Shown in pieces: positions 11,801-22,800 of a DNA stretch of 64,000 nt (positions within the stretch are counted from its first letter, which is position 1; each line of letters begins with the position of its first letter). The stretch comes from Gracilariopsis chorda (Eukaryota; Rhodophyta; Florideophyceae; Gracilariales; Gracilariaceae), in assembly GCA_003194525.1 (NCBI GenBank), contig NBIV01000135.1, positions 124,001-188,000 on the forward strand. The letters are read 5' to 3'. The translations under genes and the position numbers were made by a program. The notes below the pieces were generated by a model. The model ran no database searches, was not told the origin of the DNA, and saw only the letters and a program-made list of their open reading frames with translations.

Positions 11801-13595
11801 GGGTGAGCGGTACTACCTCCACTTAGTCTTGACCCACACAGCGTGTGCTACTTCCTTTCAGCATCTACGCACCGTGGATGGTCAGCAGTGTGGTAGCTAC
11901 AGGGAGGCCTGCCTCAAGAAGGGCCTTCTCACCGACTACAGCGAGTGGACACGGGCTCTACGCGAGTCCTTTCGCTCCTCATTTGTAGCGCTCTCTCATT
12001 TGTTTTCACCCATCTTGCTTTACTGCGAGCCGTCGGACCCCCGTTCTTTGTGGGAGCAGCATCTATCGATGTTCCTGCAGGATGTACGCGCTCGATATCG
12101 CGGCATAATGCACGCACTGGCCATCGACGAAAGAGCCAGCTCTTACGTTCTCTTAGAAGTGCAAAAGGCATTGCAAGAAATGGGTGGCCCACTGGCGTAT
12201 CTGTCATCGTACGGTCTTCCGACACCCATGCAGGACCTACAGGACATGCGCGCTCCAGCTCGGTCTCCGCAGCAAATTCAGTCGGAGCTGAACTACACTG
12301 TGCAAGCTGCCCTCCCTCTCTTCAATGAGCGTCAGCGTCTGGCGTTCAATAGCGTCGTGGAGGCCATCCTTCCTGGCGTGTCCGCGGAGAGCTTGCAGGG
12401 TCTTGGTGGTCCTTCTACGCCAACGCAGCCAACCACTCGCGTCTTCGTCTTGGATGCTCCGGGTGGAACCGGCAAGACCTTCCTTCCAAGGCAATTCAGG
12501 CCACGTTACATATTCGTGGCAAGTCCATCCTTACGGTAGCAACCTCTGCTGTAGCAGCCATACTGCTTGAGGGCGGTCGGACGGCCCACTCCGTGGTCAG
12601 GATTCCCATCCCAGCCACCGCTGAGAGCACGTGCAACATCCCGGTCAACTCGCACCAGGCCACTCGGATGAAGAACGTCAACCTCGTTATCTGGGACGAG
12701 ATCATAATGTTTCATCGCTTCTGCGTCGAAGCTGTAGACCGCACTCTCCGTGATATAACGCGCTCGCAGCTCCCCTTTGGAGGCAAGTTCGTATTGCTTT
12801 CTGGTGACTTTCGGCAGATTCTCCCCGTTGTTCGTGGCGGCTCTCGATCAGTGATCGTCAACGCATGCATCAAACGCTCAAGTCTCTTTTCTCACTTTCG
12901 CACCTTGAGATTGACTGGCACCATGCGGATTTCTGCGCACCGTCGAGACCCCACAGCGACACAGGAGGCACTGCAGTTTCCAAACAGGCTCTTGCAGATT
13001 GGAGAGGGCAGACTGCCAATCACTGTCCCGCCAAAGCACACCTTCACCCTGCCAGAGCCCATACAATGTGTGGAGTCGTTCCACACCATGGACCGTATGG
13101 TCTTTCACGGTATCGCCCAAAGGTACATAGATGCGGATTGGCTAACGTCAACGGTGATTATAACCGAACGAAACTATCGCCCACCAGAGCTCAACAACTA
13201 TGTAAGCCACATGATACCTGGAGCGAATGGCAAGTACGTCAGTGCAGACAAGGTGAGCGAAGACGACGGTGCCGCGCTGCAGTACCTTGTCGAGATGCTC
13301 AACACTCTGACTGCCGGGTCAGCACTGCCGGAACACCACCCCAAACTAAAAAAAGGGCTTTGTGGTTATGCACCTTCGCAACTTGGATCCCTCAAACGGC
13401 CACGTCAATGTTGCCATCTATTTATGTAGACGTCTTCTTTTTCCTTTAACTTTTTCTTCTCTTCTTGTTTCTTACTCCCCAAAAATACTTGCATTATACA
13501 AACAAATTACCCAAAACACGCTACCCAAATACCCCTTCCACTCTAATGCTTCTTTTACTCCTTAACGCGTGCGAAGCACGCAATGGAGCCACTTG
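8887..13595 (+). mobile_element. Degenerate autonomous Helitron (RepHel)
   Basis: A rolling-circle DNA transposon. It carries an Arg-rich N-terminal repeat region (8940-9370) like those seen in many Helitrons, a CxxC zinc-finger start (CHFCKALHF), a Helitron-like N domain, an HUH replicase and a PIF1-type helicase, in the expected order. The 3' end shows a perfect GCGTGC-GAA-GCACGC hairpin at 13567-13581, with AATGGAGCCACTTG after it, ending about 13595. The hairpin plus a short tail is the classic Helitron 3' structure, although the final CTTG departs from the usual CTRR. The same terminus recurs at 37381. The 5' end (expected to start with TC) was not resolved, so the left limit given is the first coding trace. 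Confidence 0.88.
9370..13450 (+). pseudogene. Broken Helitron Rep-helicase protein
   Basis: The main frame from 9441 to 12539 encodes the Helitron-like N domain (FNPTITIQGQIYHYMGPL), the HUH replication-initiator motif in GLLHAHIMFFL (about 10834) and the tyrosine motif YLFKYVCKG (about 11285). It contains three in-frame stops (10947, 11340, 11559). A frameshift near 9600 separates it from the zinc-finger start. The helicase begins with Walker A GGTGKT (about 12465), shifts frame within about 30 bp, and continues at 12593 with Walker B NLVIWDE and SGDFRQILPVV. Near 13360 the frame shifts again, at the expected LRNLDPS motif, and the final helicase motifs are missing. In the family, this protein nicks, unwinds and transfers single-stranded transposon DNA. 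This copy cannot make it. Confidence 0.88.
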
Positions 13596-13912
13596 TTCTA
13601 TACTGTATGAATTCGACACGTATACGTCTCGTCACAGTGCATGGATGATCTGTTGTTGGTGACAAAGTTGTACGTGTTGTGACAACCGTTGCTACCGTTG
13701 GTAGATACTTAAAGCGAGCAAGACAAGTGCAAAAGAAGAGGAAAGGATGCGTGCAGCAAGCACACGTGTCACTAGTTAGACAATCGCTTTACAGAAGGAG
13801 GAAAAGATCGAAAAAAAGAGGACGCACACAGAAAAAAAGCTGCCCAAAAAAATAACGTATAAAACGCACGCGCGCGCACGCAGCCAAACAAACAACAGCG
13901 CGGCTGACAGCT
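13596..13912. other. Spacer between Helitron and SOD gene
   Basis: AT-rich DNA covering the SOD 3' region. It carries one TACCGTTGGTA palindrome (13693-13703) and a short GC-alternating CGCGCG stretch near 13870. No gene seen. Confidence 0.4.
13693..13703. promoter_or_regulatory. TACCGTTGGTA palindrome, site 1
   Basis: Exact match to the recurrent TACC(G/C)TTGGTA motif, about 210 bp beyond the SOD stop codon. Other exact sites: 18845, 25512, 27281, 29316, 37860 and 42726. Function unknown. Confidence 0.4.
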
Positions 13913-14572
13913 CTACGCGTCCGCCACAACCGCCGGGTTAGCATAACCAATGACACAGTATGCCACGCGCGATCCAGCACCTCCCGACGGCTGTTCCTCC
14001 ACGCCCTTATCGTCCTCGGCATGAATGGTAATGGACCTTCCAACCATGCCGCCCAGACGGATCACGTCGTCGATGCGGTCATACTCGGCAATGCCGTCAG
14101 CTCCCACGTGCAGGTTTCCAAAGTCGCCCCAGTGTCGCGTGGCGTCGCCCGGATAGCCGTGCTGCGCGTCCGTTCCCGCCGGATTGGTGAAGTGTCCGCC
14201 GGTGGACTTGCCGTCCGCACTGGACAAGTCGCCGTACGTGTGCGCGTGAAAGCCGTGCTTCGGACCGGGCAAGCCCGCGATGGAGGCGGTGACGCGCGTG
14301 TAGCACGCGAACGACTGCGAGTCGGCAGAGCGCTGCGACCAAATGGGCGTCAAGTACACCGTGCCCGATACCTGGTTGCCGTCGGTGGGCTGCACGTTGC
14401 ATATCAACGTGGGCAAAGCCGAGCACGTGCTTTCCGAGAACGAAGGCACGACGGCGTGGCGCGACGTGACCTTGAGCGAGCGTGCACCTTCACGTTGGCG
14501 TTGGTTGCTAGCAAGCGCAACGGCGCACAGCAGCGCGGCGGAGAGTACTACAACAACGGCAGAGCGGCCCAT
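13913..14572 (-). CDS. Cu/Zn superoxide dismutase, probably secreted
   Basis: A 219-residue protein starting at the ATG that opens a clear signal peptide (about 1-21, hydrophobic, ending ALA-S). The frame remains open upstream, but that part is low-complexity leader sequence. Copper ligands are His109 and His111 in HGFHAHTYGD, His127 and His184 (ITIHAED). Zinc ligands are His127 (STGGHFTNP), His138, His147 and Asp150 in HWGDFGNL. The active-site arginine is Arg202 in GSRVAYCVIG. All catalytic residues are present, so it should dismutate superoxide to peroxide and oxygen. The signal peptide suggests the secretory pathway or cell surface rather than cytosol; plastid delivery through the ER is possible. 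No introns. A (GA)n microsatellite lies in the 5' leader (14643-14663). Confidence 0.93.
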   Translation of the reverse strand: MGRSAVVVVLSAALLCAVALASNQRQREGARSLKVTSRHAVVPSFSESTCSALPTLICNVQPTDGNQVSGTVYLTPIWSQRSADSQSFACYTRVTASIAGLPGPKHGFHAHTYGDLSSADGKSTGGHFTNPAGTDAQHGYPGDATRHWGDFGNLHVGADGIAEYDRIDDVIRLGGMVGRSITIHAEDDKGVEEQPSGGAGSRVAYCVIGYANPAVVADA

Positions 14573-15121
14573 GGCGGCAGCAGAGGGGAGAGACGACAGT
14601 GAGGCGGTGAGGGGGCAAAAACGGTGCAAACACAACGCAACGAGAGAGAGAGAGAGAGAGAGACGCACGGAGCGACGCAAGGAGCGTGGCGCAGTGCAAA
14701 GGCAGTCACAGTGAAGTAAGGCGGGCGGCGATGAGGAGCGGAAGCAGCGAGAAAAGGAGGAGGGACAGCGCGGGTGTGGTGGATGTGTAGCGGGGGCCAA
14801 CGAAGGCGGGAAGGGGGCGGCGGCATGGGGGCCGTTTTATGGGCGGAGGAGGGGAGCTAGCGACGGCAACGCGGCAGACGCACAGTGCACTGTACTGTAC
14901 TACTGTACCGAATACTTGGCGGCGCGTACATGTAACAACAACAGCGCGGTGGGTGAAGCTACGCACGGGGGACGGGTGCCAGCGCCAGCGCCAGCGCCAG
15001 CGCCAGCTCGCACTGGCGCGATGCGATGCCACGCGAAGCGGCGCGGCGGCGGCCATGCGCCGCTTACACCGCGCGGCGCGGCGCGGCGCGGCGCAACGTG
15101 GCGGCACCAGTGAGCGCCCCC

Positions 15122-15161
<40 letters not shown>

Positions 15162-15173
15162 GTGACGCGGCAG
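14573..15173. other. SOD upstream region with GC-rich simple repeats
   Basis: Holds the SOD 5' leader with a (GA)n run, a hexamer GCCAGC array (about 14981-15007), a GGCGC array (about 15063-15092) and a (CCG)n trinucleotide array of about 14 units (15121-15162) ending just past the CesA-like stop codon. Frames in this stretch are artefacts of these repeats. Confidence 0.7.
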
Positions 15174-17570
15174 TCACAGCGCGTGCGCGCCGAACGTGGA
15201 GCGCAGCTCCCGCCGCGACAGCGAGTACACCAGCAGAAACGCCATCGAGCCCAGAATGAGCACCCCCTTCGCCGCCTCCAGCAGCACAATGAACGACCAC
15301 GGCACAAACAGTTTGCCCGTGCGCGGGTGCACCGCGTACTGGTCGCACCGTCCGTGCACCACGTCCGACATCACCCACCCCGACACATACGGGATGAAGC
15401 ACAGGTACATCGCCAGCACGTGCGGCAGCAGGTTCGCCAGCGCAAATCCCAGCGCCATCGTCAGCGGCAGAACATCCGCCGTGCGCGTCCCCACCCCAGG
15501 CGGTCGGATCATGCCCCACACAATCGCAAACAGCAGCGCCGCCGCCATCACAACGTTGAACCAGATTCGCTTCACGTTCTTCCGCATGTCTCTCCGCCGT
15601 TCCGCCTTCTCCTCCGCCGTCCGCGCCCGCACCTTCTTCTTGTACGTCCGCCCGTCCTCGTCGTCCGTTACGCAGCTGCTGCTGCCGTACTCGTTGTCGC
15701 TGCTGTACGCGCTGCGCTGCCGCTCGCTCACCTCGCCTCCGGACGGCGAGCTTGACTCGATTTCCACCACCACCGAGTCCATGTTCCCGCTCTCCCCCTC
15801 CTCCTCCTCCTCCGCCTCACTGTCGCTCGTGTTGAGCATTCCCGACGCGGGCCGCCCCGGCGCAGGTCGTCCCAGAACAGTCACTCTGGCATTCGTGTCA
15901 AACTGTTCCGCTCTCTTCTTCTTGCTCTCCTTGTTGTTCTCATCTCCTCCACCACCGTTCACCTCCGTCCCACTCGCCTTCTTCTTCTTGCGCTTCTTCT
16001 TCGCCCCGGACTTGTCCGTCACCTTGAACGCCAGGTTCTGTCCCCAGAACAGCGCAATGAACAGCCCCTTCACAGTCGTGTAGCGGAAGATGGCTTCGAA
16101 AGCCACCGAACCAGACTCCGACTTGCGCAATCCAATGCCGCCAGATGTCACCACCAGTCGCTGAACCGTGCTGGCCACAAAGAACGCGCCAATGTAGATT
16201 ATAAACAATATGGGATCCGGTGAGTCGAGCGGAGCAATCCCGCCCACCAGCAGCGCCACAGCTGCCACGTCATACACCAGATGCACCACCGAGATAAATC
16301 GCACAACCGTCATATGCATGTATAGGAAGCGCTGTATCAGAGACAACCCGCGGGCAGTCAACGGCCCTTTGCCGGAGAACAGGATTTGCCAGTCGCCCTT
16401 GAGCCACCGCGCCCGTTGCCGCAGGTTACTCCACAGCGACGTTGTAGCCAGCCCGGTAGCCAGAGATTCGTTCACGTAGTACGTTCGGTAACCCAAACTG
16501 TGAAACATCAAAGACATTGCCGTGTCCTCCGTGATGGAGTGGTACGGGTAATAGTTGGCCTCCTCAAGCGCCGTCCGGCTAAGCAGGTTCGTCGTGCCAA
16601 TCATGGTGGACGCGTTTAGCCAGTCCTTTCCCGGCAGCACCAGCTCGAAAAAGAATGTGGACCGTTGGTCCAGCGGATCATTGTCGTAAGGGGAGAGATT
16701 GCGAAAGTGTTGCGGCGTCTGTACGACCGCCAGCGTTTCATTGAATTCATACAGACCGACTGCAGGGTTCCAGATGAAGTAGTAAGGGATGAGCCGTTGC
16801 AGTAGGTTCGGACGCGCAATAAAGTCAGCGTCCAGTGTGACCACCAGGTCGGTGGTAGTTCGTTCCAGTGAGTAGTTGAGATTTCCCGCCTTGGCGTGCG
16901 TGTGCTCTGGACGGATGACATAGTGCACATTGGTGTACTGCTTTCGCAGCTGAGAAATCATGCTGCGTTTCAGCGGGTCCTTGCCATCGTCACACAGGTA
17001 TACAGTTAGAAGTTCACGAGGGTAGTCCATGTTGAGTGCGCCAAGCACAGTTTCCAACACAAGATCGACCTCCTCATTGTAGCAGGGAATGAAGACGCCG
17101 ACGGAAGGGTAGTTAGAAAATTGCGGTCGTACGTTGACGCGATGGGATTGGTTAAAGCGGGGAGCGATTAGATGGTTAGGAATAGCCTTAAAGTCGACGC
17201 AGTTTCTACGACAGACGTTCCAGATCTCGACGATTCGGAAAAGAATAGCGAAAACGGTGATCACTTCAAGCGAGAAGAAGAAGTATTGGTATATGCGATA
17301 GGGCAGCACGTTGGAACGTTCGAAAATTCCAATGGTTAGACGAAAACGAAACTGAAGGTAGGCTATGCCGGCGGCGAGTTGAACAAGCGCTAGGAAACGG
17401 GATAGTATGCAACGCCATTTCACGAAACGGGTTTGTTCCATCCAGTGGCAGGGCATGCCTGGTCGCCATTCTCCGGGTTGCCTGGGACGGATGGGCTTCA
17501 TGGCGCGGGGACCGCCTCCGGCGTGCCACTGGCGACGGAGCTTTTCCTTGTCATCTTGGAGTGGGGGCAT
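15174..17570 (-). CDS. Cellulose synthase-like GT2 glycosyltransferase
   Basis: A 798-residue intronless membrane enzyme. Two N-terminal membrane helices (about 54-75 and 92-116) precede a GT2 catalytic domain with all processive-synthase signatures: CDDGKD (193-198), DAD (247-249), TED (347-349) and QRARW (385-389). Further helices follow at about 415-445 and 452-474. Residues 515-520 (FKVTDK) match the FxVTxK gating-loop motif of bacterial BcsA. About 145 highly charged, low-complexity residues (521-665) follow it, then three or four more membrane helices. There is no plant zinc finger, no plant-conserved region and no evident PilZ domain. This BcsA-like layout fits red-algal cellulose or mannan synthases. 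It should polymerise a beta-1,4-linked wall glycan from a nucleotide sugar at the plasma membrane; the exact sugar cannot be told. A G-rich run (on the plus strand) lies just upstream of the ATG. Confidence 0.92.
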   Translation of the reverse strand: MPPLQDDKEKLRRQWHAGGGPRAMKPIRPRQPGEWRPGMPCHWMEQTRFVKWRCILSRFLALVQLAAGIAYLQFRFRLTIGIFERSNVLPYRIYQYFFFSLEVITVFAILFRIVEIWNVCRRNCVDFKAIPNHLIAPRFNQSHRVNVRPQFSNYPSVGVFIPCYNEEVDLVLETVLGALNMDYPRELLTVYLCDDGKDPLKRSMISQLRKQYTNVHYVIRPEHTHAKAGNLNYSLERTTTDLVVTLDADFIARPNLLQRLIPYYFIWNPAVGLYEFNETLAVVQTPQHFRNLSPYDNDPLDQRSTFFFELVLPGKDWLNASTMIGTTNLLSRTALEEANYYPYHSITEDTAMSLMFHSLGYRTYYVNESLATGLATTSLWSNLRQRARWLKGDWQILFSGKGPLTARGLSLIQRFLYMHMTVVRFISVVHLVYDVAAVALLVGGIAPLDSPDPILFIIYIGAFFVASTVQRLVVTSGGIGLRKSESGSVAFEAIFRYTTVKGLFIALFWGQNLAFKVTDKSGAKKKRKKKKASGTEVNGGGGDENNKESKKKRAEQFDTNARVTVLGRPAPGRPASGMLNTSDSEAEEEEEGESGNMDSVVVEIESSSPSGGEVSERQRSAYSSDNEYGSSSCVTDDEDGRTYKKKVRARTAEEKAERRRDMRKNVKRIWFNVVMAAALLFAIVWGMIRPPGVGTRTADVLPLTMALGFALANLLPHVLAMYLCFIPYVSGWVMSDVVHGRCDQYAVHPRTGKLFVPWSFIVLLEAAKGVLILGSMAFLLVYSLSRRELRSTFGAHAL

Positions 17571-19322
17571 GTTGGGGGGGGGGGGAAGGGAAGGGAAGGG
17601 GAGGGGTGTGAGGGTGGGTTGGAGTTGGTTAAATGGAGTGTAAGGGGCGGGGGAGGGAAGCTAGAGGGAAGGGGGAAAGGGTGGATTGAGGGAGTAGAGA
17701 GTGACGGTTGTGAGAGCAGGTAGGAAAGGCAACGAGAAGCAAGTGTGTTAAGATGGTTTGGAGCTTAGGAGGGACAGAGCAGTGTGGTTCGATAAAGAAG
17801 GGTGCGATGGAGCGCACGGCGAACGGGGACGGGGCATGAACGCGGCAGAAAAAGGGGCGAAGAAGGGGTGAGGGGAGGGAAGGAGGAGGAGCGAAGACGA
17901 TGACAAAGTGTATTTGTTGGTGGATGAGAGAGTTAGAACAGCGGGAGGACGGTTACGTGGGGAGTGGAGGAGAGAGGGAATGCGGAGGGGAGGACGGTTA
18001 GATTGTGGCCAGCCGTGGTGAGTCAGGAGAGAGTAAACTGGGGGGGGGGGCGACGGCGACCAGCGCTGGCGGTGTGATGCGCGTGGCGGACGGTTTTGTG
18101 TGTAGATACACGGAGGGGGGGGGGGGGGGATTCCCGGATGCAGGGGCGGGCTGTTTGGAGCGGCGCGTAACGGGCCGCTTACGGCGGGCTCCGTGGCGCG
18201 CTGATGGCGCGCGGCACTGCCTCCACCGGAGGCGAGCTGAATGATGCGCTGTATACTTTTTTTGGGATGTTTTTACGGGCAGGCGATGCGCGTAATGACG
18301 CGTGATGGAATTACACTTGTTGTTTTCGATTGGTGGCGCGCGCGTGCGCGCTGCGTGTGGATTTGTTTGTTTTTTTTTTTCGGGTGAAGGGCGATCTGGT
18401 TTATTTTGGACGATTTTACACGTGGGAGGCGAGCTGTCGTCGTTCCAGACGCGCGCAGCGCATGGCACCAGCGATGCACGTCCGGTGCGCCGCTCCACGT
18501 AGCCAACCGTAGCCCCTTTTTTTTGTCTTTACTTACACGGCCTTCGAGGCAGCCAGAACTGGCTTCTTGCGCCCGCTTCACTCCACGTTTTGGTAACACT
18601 ACACACAAAGTATTGTATACGTAGCTACGCGGCGACCGACACCCCCCGTCTCGCCTTCTTGCTCTGTGCTGTAAGACACCACGTGGTGCAAGGCGGCGTA
18701 CACATTGTGTACTACACAAACCGTGTAACCGTATTTAGAGTGGCCACAACTCCCTCACCTCCTTCGCCTCCTGCGCCTCATCAACAGCGTGTTCCCGTTC
18801 CACTGTGCTAGTGACTTTAGCGCCCACACGAGAGTAGCAATTGCTACCCTTGGTAGTATCGCACCCGACGGTGGAAACCGTCACTAACGGCACGGTACAG
18901 TAGCGCGCGGTATCGCCAACCACCATTTGTCGTGACGTACACAAGGCGCTTCAACTTGACGCTTCTCGCCCGTGGCCGCACATTCGTCACTTGGTACGAG
19001 TGAATCTGCACGCTGCACGCTCGTCCCACCGCTCGTTCGATCCGTCCAACCGCAAGCGTCTTCAACCGAGCACAGGGAGAACCGACGAGAGAGAAAAAAT
19101 AGTAAGCGTTCTTTATTAAGCCAGCAGACAACCGCCGTCACCCCCAGAAAACAAATACACAACGCACAAACGCGCACTCAAACAAAACCGCATACAACAG
19201 CAGCAAACAACAACTCATCACAAGTGGTAAGTCAACCGCAACCCCAAGAGCCAAGAGGGAACCCCAAAAGTCAAAACCCGAGAGAGTCATGTTGAACAAG
19301 CGCAACTCAAGCCACGCCCCGG
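17571..19322. other. CesA-like upstream region, strand-asymmetric, no gene seen
   Basis: The stretch 17571-18000 is strongly purine-rich on the plus strand (pyrimidine-rich in the sense of the CesA-like gene), with G runs of 11-16 at about 17575, 18042 and 18115. Open frames here lack recognisable domains and follow the base skew. One TACCCTTGGTA palindrome is at 18845-18855. This is probably promoter and 5' leader of the CesA-like gene and 3' flank of the YbaB gene. Confidence 0.5.
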
Positions 19323-19646
19323 TCACGGCAGTGCACGAAGTACCATAGCCGGGTCAACATTTGGCGGCAAGCTCTGCAAAACCTGCTTTCGAGTTTCCTC
19401 TCGAAGACGATCATGCGCCCTGTTCACAGCTGCTGCAACCAATTCTTCAATGGCCTTGGGTCCCTCCTTGCCGATAGCCGAGTCTACGTGCAGCTTGACG
19501 ATTCGGCCGTCACCGGCTAGAGTGGCTCGTACCAGCCCTTGTCCGGCTTCGGCCTCTACTCTCGTGGAGGACAATGCGCGTCCGGCCGTGGACAACGCCT
19601 TCTTGAACACGTTTCTGGACATGGAGTTTGCAACACGTGCCGACAT
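19323..19646 (-). CDS. YbaB/EbfC-family DNA-binding protein
   Basis: A 107-residue protein starting at the first in-frame ATG; the frame continues upstream but only from a TTG. A second Met eight residues in is also possible. Residues about 28-95 match the YbaB fold: VEAEAGQGLVRATLAGDGRIVKLHVD, a short loop, then the helix EELVAAAVNRAHDRLREET. In bacteria these small dimers are nucleoid-associated proteins; plant and algal nuclear copies are usually sent to plastids. The N-terminal stretch (Ser/Arg/Ala rich, no acidic residues) is compatible with a short organelle-targeting sequence, which is inference. A TATA-like sequence lies about 230 bp upstream. Confidence 0.8.
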   Translation of the reverse strand: MSARVANSMSRNVFKKALSTAGRALSSTRVEAEAGQGLVRATLAGDGRIVKLHVDSAIGKEGPKAIEELVAAAVNRAHDRLREETRKQVLQSLPPNVDPAMVLRALP

Positions 19647-19874
19647 TCTTTCAATTGCAAGCCTGTGCAAGGAATGGAGGTGGGCGCTTGTCAATGTTCG
19701 CACGATTTGAAAAAGGGTTAGATGAACAGCTTCACACGCACAGAGACTGAGCAAGCGTTAATTGTGATTGTGTACAAAGGTACAGGTATGCTGGAAGCGT
19801 GCAGGTGCTGGGGCGCGCAGATGCTGAAGGAATGCAGATGCCGAATGTGTGCAAGCTCCAAGGAGATCGCTCAC

Positions 19875-19883
19875 CTTTATATA
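19875..19883 (-). promoter_or_regulatory. TATA-like box upstream of the YbaB gene
   Basis: On the minus strand the sequence reads TATATAAAG, a good TATA match, about 230 bp before the ATG at 19646. A 5' leader of about 200 nt is implied, or a leader intron. Confidence 0.4.
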
Positions 19884-22800
19884 GCGTTTGGGGGTAGGGC
19901 ATTCACCGTCCCCAAGCAGCAAATGCAAACCAGGGTTTCTCACAAGTCCTGCGTGCGTCGAACAGTAGCATACGTCTGGAAAACGGCTGTCTGCACACGC
20001 GCCAACACAAACAGCGCCGCTCACAAGCGTTTCATACGTCGCAGAGTGCGCATGTGAGGCATTTTTGTATCGCACAGCCGCGACAAATCGAACGTAATGA
20101 CCCACAGGAGACGGCTCCCAAATCGTCCACCCAGCCATGAGAAACAGCTGTCACCTGCAGCAACGCCTCCAAAACGGCTGTGCAGAGCGGCTGCAAACGG
20201 TCTCAAGCTGCGAAAAGTTTCAAAACGATTATATCCACGACGATTAGGGTTGGCACATTGGTGCAAGCCGATGATGGCCACCCAGTCGCAATTCGGTTCG
20301 TCGCACATCCCGGTGGAGTGGCGCCTGCTAATCTCGCACGACGATTGGGTAAGCGCTTCCTTCGTTCGTCCAATCGTTCGACACCGCGAAAATGTGTGGT
20401 CGAATGAGGCGTCCGAAACCGCAAATATCTTCGTACTGTGCCAAATATCCGGTTGCACCGGGCGCATATGGCACTTTGTACGCCATTGATCTCGATGCGG
20501 CGACGCCACATGTGATTTGGCTGAATGCATGAAGCAGTTGTTGTAAGCGGCGTTGCGTTTTTGTTCGCGCCGTTCAATTGGTCGTCGCTCACGTAGCGCG
20601 CTGCCTGCTTCGAGCTAAAAATGTGCGCACAGTGCTTTTTCATTCCGCTACCATGCCTCCGCTCGCGGAGCGCGGAGTCGTTTCATTCGCCGCGTCTGTA
20701 GCCCTCTTTTGGACGATTTGGCAGCAACGAAACAGCCCTTTTGGTGGCAGATAAGGGTTAGCACGCCCTCGACACTCCTGGAGTGTAGTTACAGTATCAA
20801 AGATAGACATCTGGGTTTACAACGGATCTCGATTCGTGATTCACACGATGATGCCCCCTCCCAACTGAGCGCCTGTAGTGTAGCTCCGCTCCGCACAGTT
20901 TTCCATGAGGCTCAGTCACGACCGCCAGACCTGGCGGAGATAGATGGATGCACTTCAGATGCTGTGCAAGTTGTATAGCCTCGTCACATCGCCATTCTCT
21001 CTTTCCAATGCATGCACCACGTCTCGAGTTCACTATCTCCTGACCCCCGGCTGATGTTCTGTCTCAGCTTTGTGTGTCGTCACAGCTTTGTGTGTCTCCC
21101 CATTTCGTGCAAACCTTGTTAGTTCGGCTGTCCCTTTCCGTCACGATTGCGAAAATATGCACATTTGCTTGCAATCAGCTTTCACGTGCTAACTGATCGG
21201 TCAGCCATATCTTGCAGCCCAACGCATACCTTCACATCCCATCCTACCTCTTGCTCATGCATCAAACACCGCATATCTCGGTGCCAACAGCAAAAAAACC
21301 ACTTCATTAAACACGCTGCCGAAACCATTCTTCATCACCCAGCGGCTTCTCAGCTTGTAGAGTACAGAACCCAAGTTTTGCTTCGACCAGTGTCCCTGAG
21401 GAGACTCCCTTCCGCGTGTAGCGAAATGACGCCCTTGACAAGTTGCATCAACGCTTTAAAAACTTCCATCCTTTATAAACCGCTTGACAATACGTTGCAT
21501 CCACACCCTAGTCGCGTCAGGTTCCCTACCCGTGCATCCACTTCTTCGCTGTCCCACCCCTCGTCTAGCTGCCGCATCGCTTCGTCCACTACTTCTAATG
21601 TTCACCTCAACTCCAGCAGGACTGCCATGCCGCAACGAAACGCTGGGAGTACTCCTTGCAGTCTCATCTGATACCTCCATGCCACCTTGTTTGTCACGAT
21701 ACTATGGCGAGTGGAGATCCATGTGTGATAAGGTTGCATCCACACGTCTTCCCAACGATATAGGGTTAACTCTTTATCTCGTCCCGATGAACTTGCAAAC
21801 AACCCCCCATCCTGAACTATGCGTTGATTGGTTCTGCACACAAGGAACCGATCCTTTCATGCATTTCGGTCGCCCTGACACGTCATCTTGGGCTGCATGC
21901 GCTCTTTCTCCTCGTTCTCCTCGTTCTCCTCTTTGACCTCCTGCTTCAAGAGTATACGCCCACCTTACGTGTTATGCGCTCTTCTTTGCCCGCATCTGAC
22001 TCATATTCATCATCTCTGATTACATGCAGTTCTCCATGGCGGCAATTCGATACAAACAACGCTCTGAACATCGCGCCTGCACGCCACCAGTTTGGTCGAT
22101 GTTATCCGCGTGATCGCCTAGTACTGTATCGATATGCGAACCGATATACTTCCTCTTCTCGCCCAAAAGGTCCCAAAACCAGCCAAACTACGGGTTCGGT
22201 TCGTTAGTCCAAGCTTACTTCTAACACTGTTTTTTAGAACTCGTAGATACAGAGGCTTCACCGCTCATTCTTTCGTGCAGCACTACTACAGTATAGATAA
22301 ACACGTCCTGTTTATCAGATACTACAACGAAGCAACCTTTCCATCATGTGCACGCCCCACTCAGCGCAACGATGGTGAAGATGTGCACAAATGAGGAGGA
22401 GACGGAGTACAAATCGGCAGTTTGCCGAGATAACATCCGCTCTGTTCTCAAGTTGAGTACCTAACACCATTGTTGGGGGCCAACAGAAAGTTACAGGGAA
22501 AAACTCCAACACCAGCGCGTGAGAGATACATACCTAGTAGAAAAGTTCAGTTCTTATCATACGCGCCATGCATTTACGCTGATTACAGAAGCAGGGACCT
22601 GTAAGAGTTAAACAAGCAATACAGCACCCGGGTGGAATCTTTCACTGGCAAACTGTTTTTTGCCGGTGGCTGCATGCCGGCGTTGATGTACATAACTTGT
22701 TCAGGGTGGTGCTTGAGACGATCTCTTGTTCGCAACGTAGTGTCAAGTAATCGGTGGCCTTCTCATGACGACTGGCACCGTTACTTCTTGCTGCTTGCAA

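Noticed and set aside
17998-18498. A 166-residue minus-strand frame upstream of the cellulose synthase-like gene
   Set aside because: Low-complexity, Pro/Arg/Ser-rich product caused by base skew; no domain and no conserved pattern.
19647-19754. Longer start for the YbaB protein at 19754
   Set aside because: The codon is TTG; a nuclear gene should start at the ATG at 19646.
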